Assembly (NCBI RefSeq): GCF_029784135.1
Contig: NC_073746.1
Span: 185,323,983 to 185,387,982 of the forward strand
Direction: 5' to 3'
Source: Toxorhynchites rutilus septentrionalis
Lineage: Eukaryota > Arthropoda > Insecta > Diptera > Culicidae
DNA length: 64,000 nucleotides
Part shown: in pieces, positions 1 through 10,483 of the stretch
How positions within the stretch are numbered: position 1 is the first letter of the stretch
Layout of the letters: the number at the start of each line of letters is the position of its first letter
Made by a program: the position numbers and the translations under genes
The notes under the pieces: model-generated
Seen by the model: only the letters and a program-made list of their open reading frames with translations
Databases searched by the model: none
Told to the model about the DNA's origin: nothing

Positions 1-1183
1 AGTTCACGATGGGTAGAAAATAAACCGTCCATTGATGGAGTAACTACTTTTTTACATCAGGAATCAAGTTTTCGTTCCTCTTTATATGGACGTGCGTATG
101 CGGGTACAAAATTAGTATCAGGGGGAAATGGAAATGTGGATTGAAGTCAGTTGAATGAAGAGGCAGATTTGTATTCATTAGTCGAGTCAGTTAAAATAAC
201 CTTTGACTGGACTAGTTCACCAGTCATCCTCGCTATTCAACGCTAGTCAATTCATTTTCTAGTCAAGTCATTTTTTTGTTGGCGGTGACTGCCGAAGCAG
301 CTCTAGTCGAAGCGGAGCTACTGGGAGTAGAGTTGGTCTTCATTTTTCACCGTCGAAGATTTCGGGCCCTGATTCCGATGTCATTTCACTCCGACAAACT
401 AAAACAAATCAATCGAAAATGACTCCGACTGGCTGAAGGGAAAGGAAGTAGTGAAGAAACAAATTTTCATTTCTTAGTTTCCAAAAATAACAATCCCGAA
501 TCCCAGTCACTACCGCATCAAGCGAAATTCCAAATTACGGTATCGATTTATTCTGATCGCCTCGATACTTTTGCTCGAATTTTGCCGGTTTGTGTATTGC
601 GTATTACACATTTTAGCGTTTTTAAAATGCTTCATAAGTGGAATAGAATCGATTCATGTAGCAAATCAAACTGCTTCAAAAATTACGACAGATGCAACGA
701 TGAGTGCTTATGTATTAACACCATCACAGCACAATTTTTATTATGATTTTTTTTCGTAATAAAATTTATGAGAGCGAAGTCCCATCCAACTACGGTAAGG
801 AAGTGACGCAATTTGAGTCGGGCGTCGACCCGCTGTCGGAACTACTCAACGATGACGTTCACTCGGTCGATCCGACCGATTTGCTCGGTATTTATAATAG
901 CTGAATAGTGCTAACGAACCATATGCTATTCAACTCGAATTGTGTAACGAGGCCCAATGTTCCAGTAAACTGTGCTCGAATATGACGTTCATTAGTTCAC
1001 GAAGCACTTGAATCTTGCCCATACACCACATAACATCAGTCAATTACATATTCCCACTAAGTTTATATTGTGAGGCAAGGCGACACTGTCGTATGTTACC
1101 TTAGATTATAAGTAGTCTCGGACCCGACAAACTCTCACAACCGTAGCCCGCATCATCAAGCAGCCAATCAGGGGAAGATGATA
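1..1183. other. No gene recognised
   Basis: This stretch has no open frame resembling a known protein, no RNA gene and no convincing terminal repeat. The short open frames in it have no recognisable domain and no coding signature. It appears to be old, unclassified intergenic or repeat-derived DNA up to the first helentron-like element. Confidence 0.5.
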
Positions 1184-2435
1184 TTGACGTGGGACTACGT
1201 CTAACCGGAGTATATGGGGGGTGAAATGAAAACCTAAACACAGAACATGTAGGAAAAAATGAAAGATTCCGAATGCTTATAACCCGAACATTTCTTACTG
1301 GATCGGGAAGATGTTTGCATCAATTGATAGGGAATATTTCAACGCTTCTATCGCAATTAATAAAATGTTATTTTTCATTAGATAAACAATTGAATAACTT
1401 TAAAATGTTAAGCGTTATCTAAACGCCCTAACTGCCTCATTTTGATTGGCCCGATCTTCGGTTTCCCTAACACAGCCATCAAAACCAAGCAGCCTTGGGA
1501 AAATCGGCATTGCAAATACATGAAAGTATGGGGACTTTTGTTCTCACCGAAATGTGTTCCCTAACACAGACTTCAAAACCAAGCAGCGTTGGAGAGATCG
1601 GCATTGTAAATACATGGAAATCGGGAGTATTTTTGTTCCGACTGAAATGTATTTCCCTAACACAGACTTCAAACCCATGGAGCGTGGGGAAATCGGCATA
1701 GCAAATACATGGAAGTCGGGGGTATTTTTGTTCCGACTGAAATATGTTTCCCCAATACAGATTTTAGAACCAAGGTGTCTGAGGAAATTGGCATTGCAAA
1801 TTCATGCAAGTCGGGGGCATTTTTGTTCCGACTGAAATGTGAAATCGGCTCAGCAAATAAATGCAAACTGCGAGTACTTTTGTACTCGCTTACCTTTGTG
1901 CAAACTAGAATATGTTTCCTCAAAACGGTCTTCCGGGGGTACTTCTGCACTCGCACGTTTTTTTTGCACTCCGAAAAGTGTTATCCTAACACGGATTACA
2001 AAAGCGGGTACAAACACCACTCTTTGGCTCGGTTATTCAAGATTGCATTAAAGGATATGTCTCATATCTTCTGCTCACTGAATTCCTACGCATACCATTT
2101 CATGATCAGGCAAGATGTTGATAACCAATTGCTGCGATGACGCCTATTGATTAAACAATATGCGTTCGACGTACTTGTCAAAATCGGAACTAAGTGCCTG
2201 AAGTTCATCAAATCAAGCATCAAACTTGTAACGAAGAACATAATCTATCACAATGCATGAATTGACCTTATATGGAATTATACAATCTTTTTACTCACAA
2301 AGCAAATATATTGAATTCAATTGAATTCGGGAATTGTTTGATTCAATCAAAAGTTTAATCAATACAAACAAATGATTGTTACGCTAAGATAGTCCCACGT
2401 CAGCCTTGCGGTTATATCATAGATATAACCCACCC
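1184..2435 (+). mobile_element. Helentron-like non-autonomous element, copy 1 (minisatellite cargo)
   Basis: The left end is the near-palindrome GACGTGGGACTACGTC (1186-1201). The right end has the inverted counterpart AGTCCCACGTC (2391-2401), then a perfect hairpin GGTTATATC-ATA-GATATAACC (2410-2430), then CACCC. Inside are a subterminal block shared with other copies (AACATTTCTTACTGGATCGG and following), an ATTGGCCCGAT motif and an array of about 95-bp repeats. Subterminal inverted repeats, internal tandem repeats and a hairpin near one end are the reported architecture of non-autonomous helentrons (HINE/DINE-1). No transposase or Rep/helicase is encoded. A TIR DNA transposon is the alternative, but I found no clear target duplication. 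The near-copy at 30105-31344 confirms the boundaries. Confidence 0.7.
1464..1850 (+). repeat. About 95-bp minisatellite, about four units
   Basis: Units begin near 1464, 1556, 1651 and 1747 with TTCCCTAACACAGACTTC-like sequence. They contain AAATCGGCATTGCAAATACA and end in TTTTGTTCCGACTGAAATG. Spacing is 92-96 bp and units have diverged. The sister element at 30105 holds only about 2.5 units, so copy number changed after the elements spread. Spacing and divergence rule out a CRISPR-like array, and the open frames crossing it are by-products of the repeat. Confidence 0.8.
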
Positions 2436-2523
2436 ATTTTATACCATCCAGCACGTAACGTAACCTACACGGCACGTTTCATCAAATATTATTGCAAGTG
2501 TTTCAAATGTTTATGCGTATACA

Positions 2524-2965
2524 CGAGGGTCGTTCAAAAAAAAAGTTTCAGTGCCTCAGAAATCGCGAACAAAAAGTTTGGACAAAAAACAAGGTGATTT
2601 TCGTAATCTACGTTTTATTTTCAATTTTTCTACATAATCGCCGTAACGTTCGAGGATTTTTTCATAGCGTGGCACGAGTTTTTCTATTCCGAGCACGAAG
2701 TGCGTAGCGTCCAACTCTTTGAAGTACGATGTAACTGCGTCGCGAATTTCCTCAGTGTTATCGAATCGTTGACCGCCGAACCCCTGTTTCATCACCGGAA
2801 ATAAGGAGGCAGTAAGAACGATGCTCGAACACAGTCCATTTGAATCTTTTCAATTGCTCTTAAGTTACGCGAGCAGAATGGGGCCGCGCATTATCGTGGA
2901 TTAGGAACACCCCTTTCGTCAATAAACCTGGCCTTTTGTTCTTAATCCCGGTTCTTAATCGGTCC
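2524..2965 (-). pseudogene. mariner-like transposase fragment (C-terminal part)
   Basis: Read on the minus strand, 2965 to 2556 encodes the C-terminal third of a mariner-type transposase. The segment around 2900 reads VFLIHDNARPHSARVT, containing the second catalytic aspartate of the DDD triad. A frame with frameshifts follows, ending in ELDATHFVLGIEKLVPRYEK and YGDYVEKLKI, the usual mariner C-terminus. Bases 2524-2550 (CGAGGGTCGTTCAAAAA) match a mariner terminal repeat. The N-terminal DNA-binding half, the first catalytic aspartate and the other terminal repeat are missing, because the helentron-like element at 3007 begins where they would lie. The gene is dead. It is a different mariner lineage from the copy at 39870, judging by its C-terminal sequence and terminal repeat. 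Confidence 0.8.
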
Positions 2966-3006
2966 AAAACTTCACAAGAGTACGGTGATGAACCAGGCGT
3001 TCGTTT

Positions 3007-4110
3007 TTGACGTAGAACTACGTCTTTCATGAAGGGTGCCAGATCAGAAAACAGGTCACGTTTTTATGAAATAAAGTTAACGTTAATAACATTTGTTGCC
3101 GCGAACGGATTTTGGCGATTTACATACTAAACGAATCGGAAATTCCCTAAGATTTGTTTAATATGCTATACATTAGAATTCCTTGGTTTGTAAATGGTTA
3201 AAATTCATGAAAACTTTAAGCGTTTCCATTTTCCCATACATTTGTTCTGTCCATTTGTGTGCTTTCCCGAGCAGAGCTGTCAAGAACGAGCAACTTATCG
3301 ACAACCAACGAAGGGGAAATCGTAGGATTTAAAGTCTCCGTGAACAAAGGAAAAGTAGAAGAATTAAGGGGAATACTTGCCTAGAGTATAAACAGTGGAT
3401 CTCGCTGAGGCAAACTTTCATTCGGCATCGGACTGTTGAGCAATCCGGTTCACTTTGCTTTCGCTGCGCTTCGATCTAAGATTGGACGCTACCAGTGGTA
3501 ATCCAACTTGGATATCGTCGTGTGGTGTTTTCAGTTCATTTTTCACGTTCTTCGTATCGTGTGTTTTTCTTTCCGCGTCATAAATTGGACGCTTCGCGTA
3601 GTGTGTGATGAACAAGAAGTGGAAGGCAGGCTCGAGCCCTGCAAAAAATGAATGCATTTCCAGGGGCAATAAAATTTCGAGGCAAGCGTCATCGAATGAT
3701 GCACGCGACGTTGGTGCAGTGAAAAGCGCTCGCACTGAACCGAGCCTTCGCGAGTGTGACACCGCATCGACCAACAGCGAAGTAGGCGATTTCGGCGCGT
3801 CGGTCGAAAATGTAAACGCCGTTACCCAGGCAGCAACCAAAATCAAGTTCCCCCCGCTGGCGGTGAAGGCTGTCGCTCTTGACAAACTCATCAGCGAATT
3901 TGCATCGATGGGTGTTACAGCAGAGTACAAGCTGTGTGGCATAATTCAGTCTTTTCCAAGCAGTTAACATTGTTTATTTTCCGTCATCATAAGGGTTTCG
4001 TTGGTCACAGCATTATAGAATACTATCCGAAGGTATAAACAAGTGACTTATATAAAATAACAGCGTAGTTCTACGTCAACTATGCGGTCGTATCTTGGAC
4101 ACAACCTCCT
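3007..4110 (+). mobile_element. Helentron-like non-autonomous element, copy 3 (retroelement ORF1 cargo)
   Basis: The left end is the perfect palindrome GACGTAGAACTACGTC (3009-3024). The right end has GCGTAGTTCTACGTC (4063-4077) followed by an imperfect hairpin GGTCGTATC-TTG-GACACAACC (4086-4106). The left half is closely related, in inverted orientation, to the element at 43406-44618. The interior carries an open reading frame at 3608-3967. No rolling-circle replicase is present, so mobilisation would have to be in trans. Confidence 0.65.
3608..3967 (+). CDS. ORF inside helentron-like element; possible retrotransposon ORF1 fragment
   Basis: An ATG-started frame of 119 codons ends in TAA. The last third (TKIKFPPLAVKAVALDKLIS, then EFASMGVTAEYKLCGI) resembles the PP-x-x-V segment found in the nucleic-acid-binding ORF1 proteins of insect jockey-type LINEs; this is pattern recognition only. 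The N-terminal part is basic and Ser/Asn-rich with no recognisable domain. There is no splice-site or promoter evidence, and the frame lies wholly within a mobile element. I infer a captured fragment rather than a host gene. The related element at 43406-44618 lacks this frame. Confidence 0.35.
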   Translation: MNKKWKAGSSPAKNECISRGNKISRQASSNDARDVGAVKSARTEPSLRECDTASTNSEVGDFGASVENVNAVTQAATKIKFPPLAVKAVALDKLISEFASMGVTAEYKLCGIIQSFPSS

Positions 4111-4184
4111 ATAATTTTTTAAAATTATTTTTAATTTTTTTTTTATTCAGTGCAATATACTTAATAAAGATCTCTACAATCAAC

Positions 4185-4582
4185 AAATGGGCCGCTTGAG
4201 GCTATCGATGACCAGAAAGGTCCAACAGAAAAGGTGTTTTGTTCCATCAAGACAACGCAAGACCACACAATTCTGAGAGCTTGATTGGGATGTTTTAATG
4301 CATCCACCACCACCTGGCACCAAGCGATTACCACCTTTTTCTCGCATTGCAAAATTTCTAGGGTGATTAGAAATTGGGTTCAAGAGAAGATTGTAAAAAT
4401 CTATTACTTGAGTTTTTCGTCAATAAGGATCAAGACTTCTATGATAGAAATATTTCCGCCATTATAATGGCAACAAATTTTACAACAAAACGGTGCATAT
4501 TTGATCCAAATCAGACAATCCGAAACATATGAACAATAGTTTTGAATTTCACCCGAAAATGATGGATTACTTTTCCCCAACC
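4185..4582 (+). pseudogene. mariner transposase C-terminal remnant with 3' terminal repeat
   Basis: Frame-jumping matches run in order along the plus strand: VLFHQDNARPHNS near 4235, the LAPSDYHLF block near 4315, and the C-terminal FFANRDQDFYDRN segment near 4400 with an ATNF block near 4470. These are the D34D-type mariner C-terminal blocks. The TIR-like end ATTACTTTTCCCCAACCTA lies at about 4564-4582. Multiple frameshifts and loss of the 5' half show an old dead copy. It is the same broad lineage as the mariner at 39870 (both end in CCCCAACC). Confidence 0.75.
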
Positions 4583-5083
4583 TAATATTTGAATGAAAAT
4601 TTCCACTTCAAGTTATTTGATTATTTAAAACACATAGTACTGAAACACATAATTATAATATTAAATTCTCTTCAGTCGCAATTTTCGCATCATGAGATTA
4701 TTCCCCACTACCCTTCGCTTAGCAGCCATATTTTCACCTTCCAAAGAAACCAAAATCTTTTCACCTTTTTTCGGTTGTCGAGTCTATTAAGCCGGGTTTA
4801 TACGTCGTCATTTATCCGAAGTAAACGTCAAAGATTCGGCGAATAACAAACGTATCCATACCACGAAATTTGACAATTGACTTGCATGTATGGCGCTACT
4901 CGCAACTGAGCTACTTTTATGTTTTTTTTTTGCTTTTAAACGGGCAAGTAACCTCATACATACAAATAAAATGTCGAACTCCACCGAATACTGGAATCAG
5001 CAAGCTCAACAATAGACTTCTCCAGTTCCAACTGTCGGCTCATACTGCCGTTTTGACATTTGTTTACCATTGTTATCGCGTAA
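4583..5083. other. No gene recognised
   Basis: AT-rich sequence with no recognisable coding content. GAATGAAAATTT near 4590 recurs near 12850, hinting at a further dispersed repeat, but I could not set its limits. Confidence 0.4.
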
Positions 5084-5085
5084 TA

Positions 5086-5786
5086 CAGTGATACAAACTC
5101 GTAATCGTACTCCACCGTGCAGATCTCTATTCCCTCTTTTGGAAAATTCTATTCAGATAAAGTCATAGTGTCATATGAGAGTTGACACGCCAAGTACCGA
5201 ACGTTTTGGGCAAACTTGAATGCTTCTTTTGTTCGGATTCCACGAATTTCCTTCGGTGTGGATGAGACAAAGGCGAGCCATCGGTAGGTCTTGTTAGATT
5301 CTTGGCAAACCAAGGATTTAACCATCAAGTGTAGAAAACACGAATACACAATTTTAGGGGTGCAGAAACTCCCTACAATAACTTCACTTCGCCAGCTTAT
5401 TTACTTCAGCATCCTGAAGGAAAATATGAAGCAAAGTGTGAACAAAATGAGATTGAAATGAGGATTCAAGATTTACCAAGACAATGGCTCTAAACACAAG
5501 ACACATAGTTATGTTACAATTGCTCAAACGTTATTCAAATTGTTCAACGCCTTATAAATCGATTTGAAATTTCAACCAGAGTACGAATATGAGTTTAAGT
5601 CACTTTTCATACGTTCACACATACATTCGCAATTCTTAGAGAAATAAATACCATTATTCTGAAAACAGATAGCAGACCTTTCAACTCTTATATGATACTA
5701 GATTGTTCCGAAATCTTGTTTTCGTCTTTCAAAAGAAGGGAAAAGAGATCTGTATGGTGGAGTACGATTACGAGTTTATATCACTG
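5086..5786. mobile_element. MITE-like element with about 60-bp terminal inverted repeats, TA target
   Basis: The left end CAGTGATACAAACTCGTAAT and the inverted right end (CAGTGATATAAACTCGTAAT on the minus strand) match over roughly 60 bp with few differences, continuing through CGTACTCCACC and CAGATCTC. The element is flanked by TA on both sides (5084-5085 and 5787-5788), the Tc1/mariner-type target duplication. The 701-bp interior has no transposase-like frame. I infer a non-autonomous Tc1/mariner-superfamily element. Confidence 0.75.
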
Positions 5787-6854
5787 TATGTACGAATAAT
5801 TCATCCGGTAAAAATTGTCTAATCATTGGTAATCAGCCTTATGCAGGCGCTACACGATTCGTCCAACGTTTCACTCGAATGTTGGACTCAAACATTTGAC
5901 TCGATGAATCGACAAATGTTGTGACGAATGTGCTGCTACACGGTGAAGTGAATGTTCGATTCAATGCAATCGGTCCAAACAATCGACGAGTATTTGGATC
6001 GAATGTTTATTGTTTTTATTTACCATCAAAAACGTTAGGAAACTGGATGACGATGCGAGTATTGAAATTGCTGCCGTACACTGGAGAAATAGTTTAATAA
6101 AAGCAGCTACCAAATCTTTAGTAGCCAAAACATTGGTAAAATATACATATTTTTTGTAAATATTACCAAAATCGCGTAAAAGTGGTGTCAGACGCAATGA
6201 ACGTTCTTACCAAGGATTCGTATATGTTACTTCATACCAAGGCGTTGTACTATAGGTGGACCGCAATGTCGAAATTGCTATTCGGCCATAGCTCGCGAAA
6301 AAAAAATTGTTTACAAAACAAATCGTATCTTTTGGTGAAAAATGCGTTCGTTGACAAAATACCTGCTCGCGCTTTACTGTAGCTAGGTATTTTTTGGATG
6401 TCTATTATAACAATTACCCATAATTGATTCTATTTTTTCAGATATCTACAATAAGCGGTCGAATCATAACAGTGCAGAAGGATGTTTTCAGTATATCTTT
6501 CCGTTTCTTGCCGTGCAATCAATGCCTTTCTTTCCATGCAAGATGTACTTCTGTTTGGCTCCCATCGGCGGGGAAAAGAATACTAGCAGCTTACGGCGAT
6601 GGTGACAAAAAATAACGCTGATTGTAGCTTCACTGATTTCGCTCAGGGTGGAGGAGAATGCTGTGCATATACCGGGAAGGAGATTACCAGATCCAAAATA
6701 TCCGGAAAGGGATGTTACATTGGTTTTGCATAAAGGCTAGAGCAAAAGGAGGTTGACAATGGTTGCAACAGGTTCGTGTTTACCTTTAAATTAGTTGTCT
6801 TTTGTGTTGCTATTTTGCCATATATTACAGGAAAGTAACCAATTGCATTGGATT

Positions 6855-6900
6855 TTAGAGGCGAATGAACTGAAAAGTTTAAAGCCTCTTAAATTAAACA
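6855..6900 (+). repeat. Short hairpin-containing module (GAGGCGAATGAAC...GCCTC)
   Basis: The module TTAGAGGCGAATGAAC, then AAAGTTTAAAGCCTCTTAAA, can fold through GAGGC/GCCTC. It is followed by an A-rich stretch. The same module, inverted, is the whole body of the 58-bp insertion at 31254-31311, which is flanked by an 11-bp duplication. I infer a tiny retroposed sequence upstream of, and separate from, the SINE at 6917. A target duplication for this copy was not found. Confidence 0.5.
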
Positions 6901-6916
6901 TCATCATCATTGAGTT

Positions 6917-7188
6917 GTGCACCCGTGGCCGAGTGGTTAGCGTCTCACATTATCTTGCCGGGTGTTCGGGTTAGATTCCCGTTCTGGCCGGAGGATTTTT
7001 CGTCAGAGAAATTTCCTTCGACTTGCACTGTTGTCACGCGTATTCTAGAGCTTGCCCCTCGGAATACATTGAAGGCGTGTTATTTGGCTTAAGAAATCTC
7101 AACTAAGTATTAATAAATGACGCTAGTTAATGCATTCGTTGAGACGGCAAAAGTTCCACAGAGAACGTTAACGCCATTCAAGAAGAAG
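6917..7188 (+). mobile_element. tRNA-derived SINE, 272 bp
   Basis: The 5' part is tRNA-like, with a polymerase III A box TGGCCGAGTGG (6925-6935) and a B box GGTTAGATTCC (6968-6978). The body continues through GAACGTTAACGCC and ends in an AAGAAG tail. A perfect 12-bp target duplication, ATCATTGAGTTG, flanks it (6905-6916 and 7189-7200). The SINE is therefore full-length and was mobilised by a LINE endonuclease. Mosquito genomes have abundant tRNA-related SINEs; I do not assign a named family. It is not a functional tRNA gene: base pairing is imperfect and the body continues well past the tRNA part. Confidence 0.88.
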
Positions 7189-7242
7189 ATCATTGAGTTG
7201 TATGTTTTAATCAAGGGAAATCCTGAGCCTTGAATTTTGTGT

Positions 7243-7715
7243 TTGGACATAGAACTACGTCTTTCAGGAAGAGTGCCAAATTAGAAAACAGATCACGTTT
7301 TTATGAAATAAAGTTATCGTTATTAACTATTTTCACTGTTAACGAATTCTCATGATTTGCATACCAATCGAATCGAAAATTCTCTAGGATTTGTTCGGTA
7401 TGTTGTACATTACAATTCGCTAATCTCTAAACGGTTTAAATTCATGAAAACTGAAAGAACTTCCTTTTTTTCCCGTACTTTTGTTCTGCCGATTTGTGTG
7501 TTAACCCTACCCGTATTTCGAATACTTATAACTCGAACATTTCTTAACAGATCGAAAAGATGTTTACATCAATTGATAGGAAATATTGCTACGCGTCTAT
7601 CACAACCAAGAAAATGTTATTTTTCATGAGATGAACAATTTCGATGTATTCTAGAATAATATTCGAAGTGGATTGCATAATATAATTGCGTAGTTCTACG
7701 TCGAAAATATGCGGT
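7243..7715 (+). mobile_element. Helentron-like element, short copy 4
   Basis: The left end is GACATAGAACTACGTC (7246-7261, one change from the palindrome). The right end is GCGTAGTTCTACGTC (7688-7702) followed by ATGCGGTCGTG, after which the terminal hairpin is lost. The interior shares the subterminal block (GAACATTTCTTA, AAAATGTTATTTTTCAT) with copies 1 and 2, and its left end (AGTGCCAAATTAGAAAACAG) with copy 3. It thus links the two subfamilies. It contains no cargo and is nested in the TA-flanked element at 6079. Confidence 0.6.
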
Positions 7716-10483
7716 CGTGTACTATTTTTCACCAATATATATTTCCTTATTTTTTCCTTCAGTTATTTTCCTCAACGAGTTGATATGAAGCCATAACCAC
7801 ACAACCAAACAAAAAGTAAATAATGTTGAAAGCTACGTCTCGCTACTCGTCTCACGTCTTGTCATGAAAGTGTCAAGAACGAAACACCTATCGTTCCAGC
7901 ATCTTGCTTCATACCATTAGTAACCTTGTTTGTTTTGTCATACCTAACAGCTGTGAAGCGCGCACTTTGCAATTGCCATTTCTCTTTTGGTGACGAAGAT
8001 AGATATTCGGAGGTGAGCATTTTGTTGATGTTATGTTTCATTACATGTATACATATTTAATATTATTAACATATGTTTTTCCTTTGTTCATGGGGACACG
8101 AGAGAACAAAATACGGATGAAACGTTGTGCTACCGACACTTTGTTAATCAGCTATCTCCGTCCCTGAATAATGCAAATCAGAGCGATGCAGCAGGAAGAG
8201 GAACGGAAACTTTTTCGAGTACTCGAGACTTTGGAAATGCATATGAAATTGATGTGGTTGAGGCTGCGATAGTAATTTTCCCCTTGTACGCTGCTCATAG
8301 AATAATTGATGTTATTAAGTACTGTTATTATTATTCACAATGATAATTTTTATATTGTAGAATAATTGATACTGTTTATAGAATAAGTTATATGTTATTA
8401 GTATAATGTATTCTAAGTATGTGGAGTTAAATGTAATCAAATACATTTTTTGAATTAAAAATAATTATTAAAAAATATTTTCATAATCCCTGATAGGTAT
8501 TCATCACAAATGAGAAGCAACATTTTCACTGATATTCAACCAATGTTGGACCAACAAATCGCAGTTTGTTTGACATTTTTTCCTACCATTTTTCTTTCGT
8601 AACATGTACCAATGATTAGTAGGGTAGAAAATGACTAGAGAATTGGTAGCATGTACCAAAAAATTCGTCATATTTACTAAAATTTCCTCTCAGTGTAGCA
8701 ATTGTATTGATATCGGGCTGTAAATTAAAAATGCTTGAAATCAACATTATTAAACTGCAATATTTTGCCGAACATTTTGAATTTTATGAATCAATTTCAT
8801 AGTTCCTTCATCTAAAACTTGTAAACAAACCAATCTGTCAAAGATAGATTCGGACGGATCGTGTAGCGGTGTATCGAATGTCATCGAGTGTCGAATCAAC
8901 AAATGACAAAATCCTTTGACTCGTGCCACTCGCGTTGGAAGGTAATCCACAACAAACGGATTACCTTCCAACGCGAATATTCGACACTCGACATTGGAGG
9001 TTCGTAGCTCGTCAGTCGACTACACGATGCGTCGAATCATCGAGCGTCCAACATTCAAGGGTGTTCGTCGCATCGTGTAGCGCTGGCTTTAGGGCATCCA
9101 TATACTAATGCGGGCGCTACACGATTCGTTCAACATTTCACTCGAATATTGGACTCAAACATTTGACTCGGTGAATCGACAAATGTTGTGACGAATGTGC
9201 TGCTACACGGTGAAGTGAATGTTCGATTCAATGCAATCGATCCAAACAATCGACGAGTATTTGGATCGAATGTTTATTGTTTTATTTACCATCAAAAACG
9301 TAGGAAACTGGATGACGATGCGAGTATTGAAATTGCTGCCGTAGCAATTGTACTGATATCGGGCTGTAAATTAAAAATGCTTGAAATCAACATTATTAAA
9401 CTGCAATATTTTGCCGAATATTTCGAATTTTATGAATCAATTTCATAATTCCTTCATCTAGAACTTGTAAACAAACCAATCTGTTAAAGATAGATTCGGA
9501 TGAATCGTGTATCGGTGTATCGAATGTCGTCGAGTGTCGAATCAACGAATGACAAAAATCCTTTGACTCATGCCACTCGCGTTGGAAGGTAATCCACAAC
9601 GAACGGATTACCTTCCAACGGGAATATTCGACACTCGACATTGGAGGTTCGTAGCTCGTCAGTCGACTACACGATGCGTCGAATCATCGAGCGTCCAACA
9701 TTCAAGGGTGTTCGTCGCATCGTGTAGCGCTGGCTTTAGGGCATCCATATACTAATGCGGGCGCTACACGATTCGTCCAACATTTCACTCGAATGTTGGA
9801 CTCAAACATTTGACTCGATGAATCGACAAATGTTGTGACGAATGTGCTGCTACACGGTGAAGTGAATGTTCGATTCAATGCAATCGGTCCAAACAATCGA
9901 CGAGTATTTGGATCGAATGTTTATTGTTTTTATTTACCATCAAAAACGTAGGAAACTGGATGACGATGCGAGTATTGAAATTGCTGCCGTAGCAATTGTA
10001 TTGATATCGGGCTGTAAATTAAAAATGCTTGAAATCAACATTATTAAACTGCAATATTTTGCCGAATATTTCGAATTTTATTAATCAATTTCATAGTTCC
10101 TTCATCTAAAACTTGTAAACAAACCAATCTGTCAAAGATAGATTCGGACGAATCGTGTATCGGTGTATCGAATGTCGTCGAGTGTCGAATCAACTAATGA
10201 CAAAAATCCTTTGACTCGTGCCACTCGCGTTGGAAGGTAATCCACAACGAACGGATTACCTTCCAACGCGAGTATTCGACACTCGACATTGGATGTTCGT
10301 AGCTCGTCAGTCGACTACACGATGCGTCGAATCATCGAGCGTCCAGCATTCGAGGGTGTTCGTAGCATCGTGTAGCGCTGGCTTAATACACTGTCACTCG
10401 CGAGAACTGCCGAACTCTCAAGCTGGTGTAAATCAAGGCTCTTAACATACTGCCAGGCGGGTCAAAATGTGAAAACCACTCTA

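Larger units (their letters stand above)
6079..8695 (-). mobile_element. TA-flanked TIR element (CACTG ends), nested copy, 2.6 kb
   Basis: The ends CACTGGAGAAATAGTTTA and, inverted, CACTGAGAGGAAATTTTAG form a degenerate terminal inverted repeat. TA lies on both sides (6077-6078, 8696-8697). Copies 1 and 2 of the 647-bp array hold the unoccupied site CTGCCGTAGCAATTG at matching positions, which proves the boundaries. The element is itself invaded by a SINE (6917-7188) and a helentron-like element (7243-7715). Near 8160-8260 is a decayed frame shared with the copy at 10484; I could not assign it to a transposase family. Confidence 0.8.
5843..10385 (+). repeat. 647-bp tandem array, three copies, first copy split by a transposon
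   Basis: Copies begin with GCGCTACACGATTCGT at 5848, 9114 and 9761, and end with GCATCGTGTAGCGCTGGC near 9085, 9732 and 10382. The start and end are inverted repeats of each other (GCGCTACACGAT/ATCGTGTAGCGC), so each unit is itself a TIR-like element. Each unit has an internal hairpin, CGCGTTGGAAGGTAATCC plus its reverse complement in copies 0 and 2, with a 9-base loop. Copies 1 and 2 share the same short spacer (GGGCATCCATATACTAAT), so they arose by tandem duplication of the unit with flank. Copy 0 is interrupted between 6078 and 8696. The short open frames in each copy are not protein-like. Confidence 0.85.

Noticed and set aside
1495..2140. Overlapping open frames of 68-143 codons on both strands
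   Set aside because: They are produced by the 95-bp tandem repeat, show repeated near-identical segments, and match no protein domain.
3418..3942. 174-codon minus-strand frame as a gene
   Set aside because: Lies inside a helentron-like element opposite the 3608-3967 frame; no recognisable domain. Only its terminal part recurs, as non-coding sequence, in the element near 44100-44218.
6916..6990. Possible functional tRNA gene
   Set aside because: A and B boxes are present, but the sequence continues into a SINE body with an AAG tail and flanking target duplications, and the cloverleaf is imperfect.
5843..10385. CRISPR-like or satellite array
   Set aside because: Three 647-bp units with TIR-like ends and no short unique spacers; a eukaryotic tandem duplication of an element.
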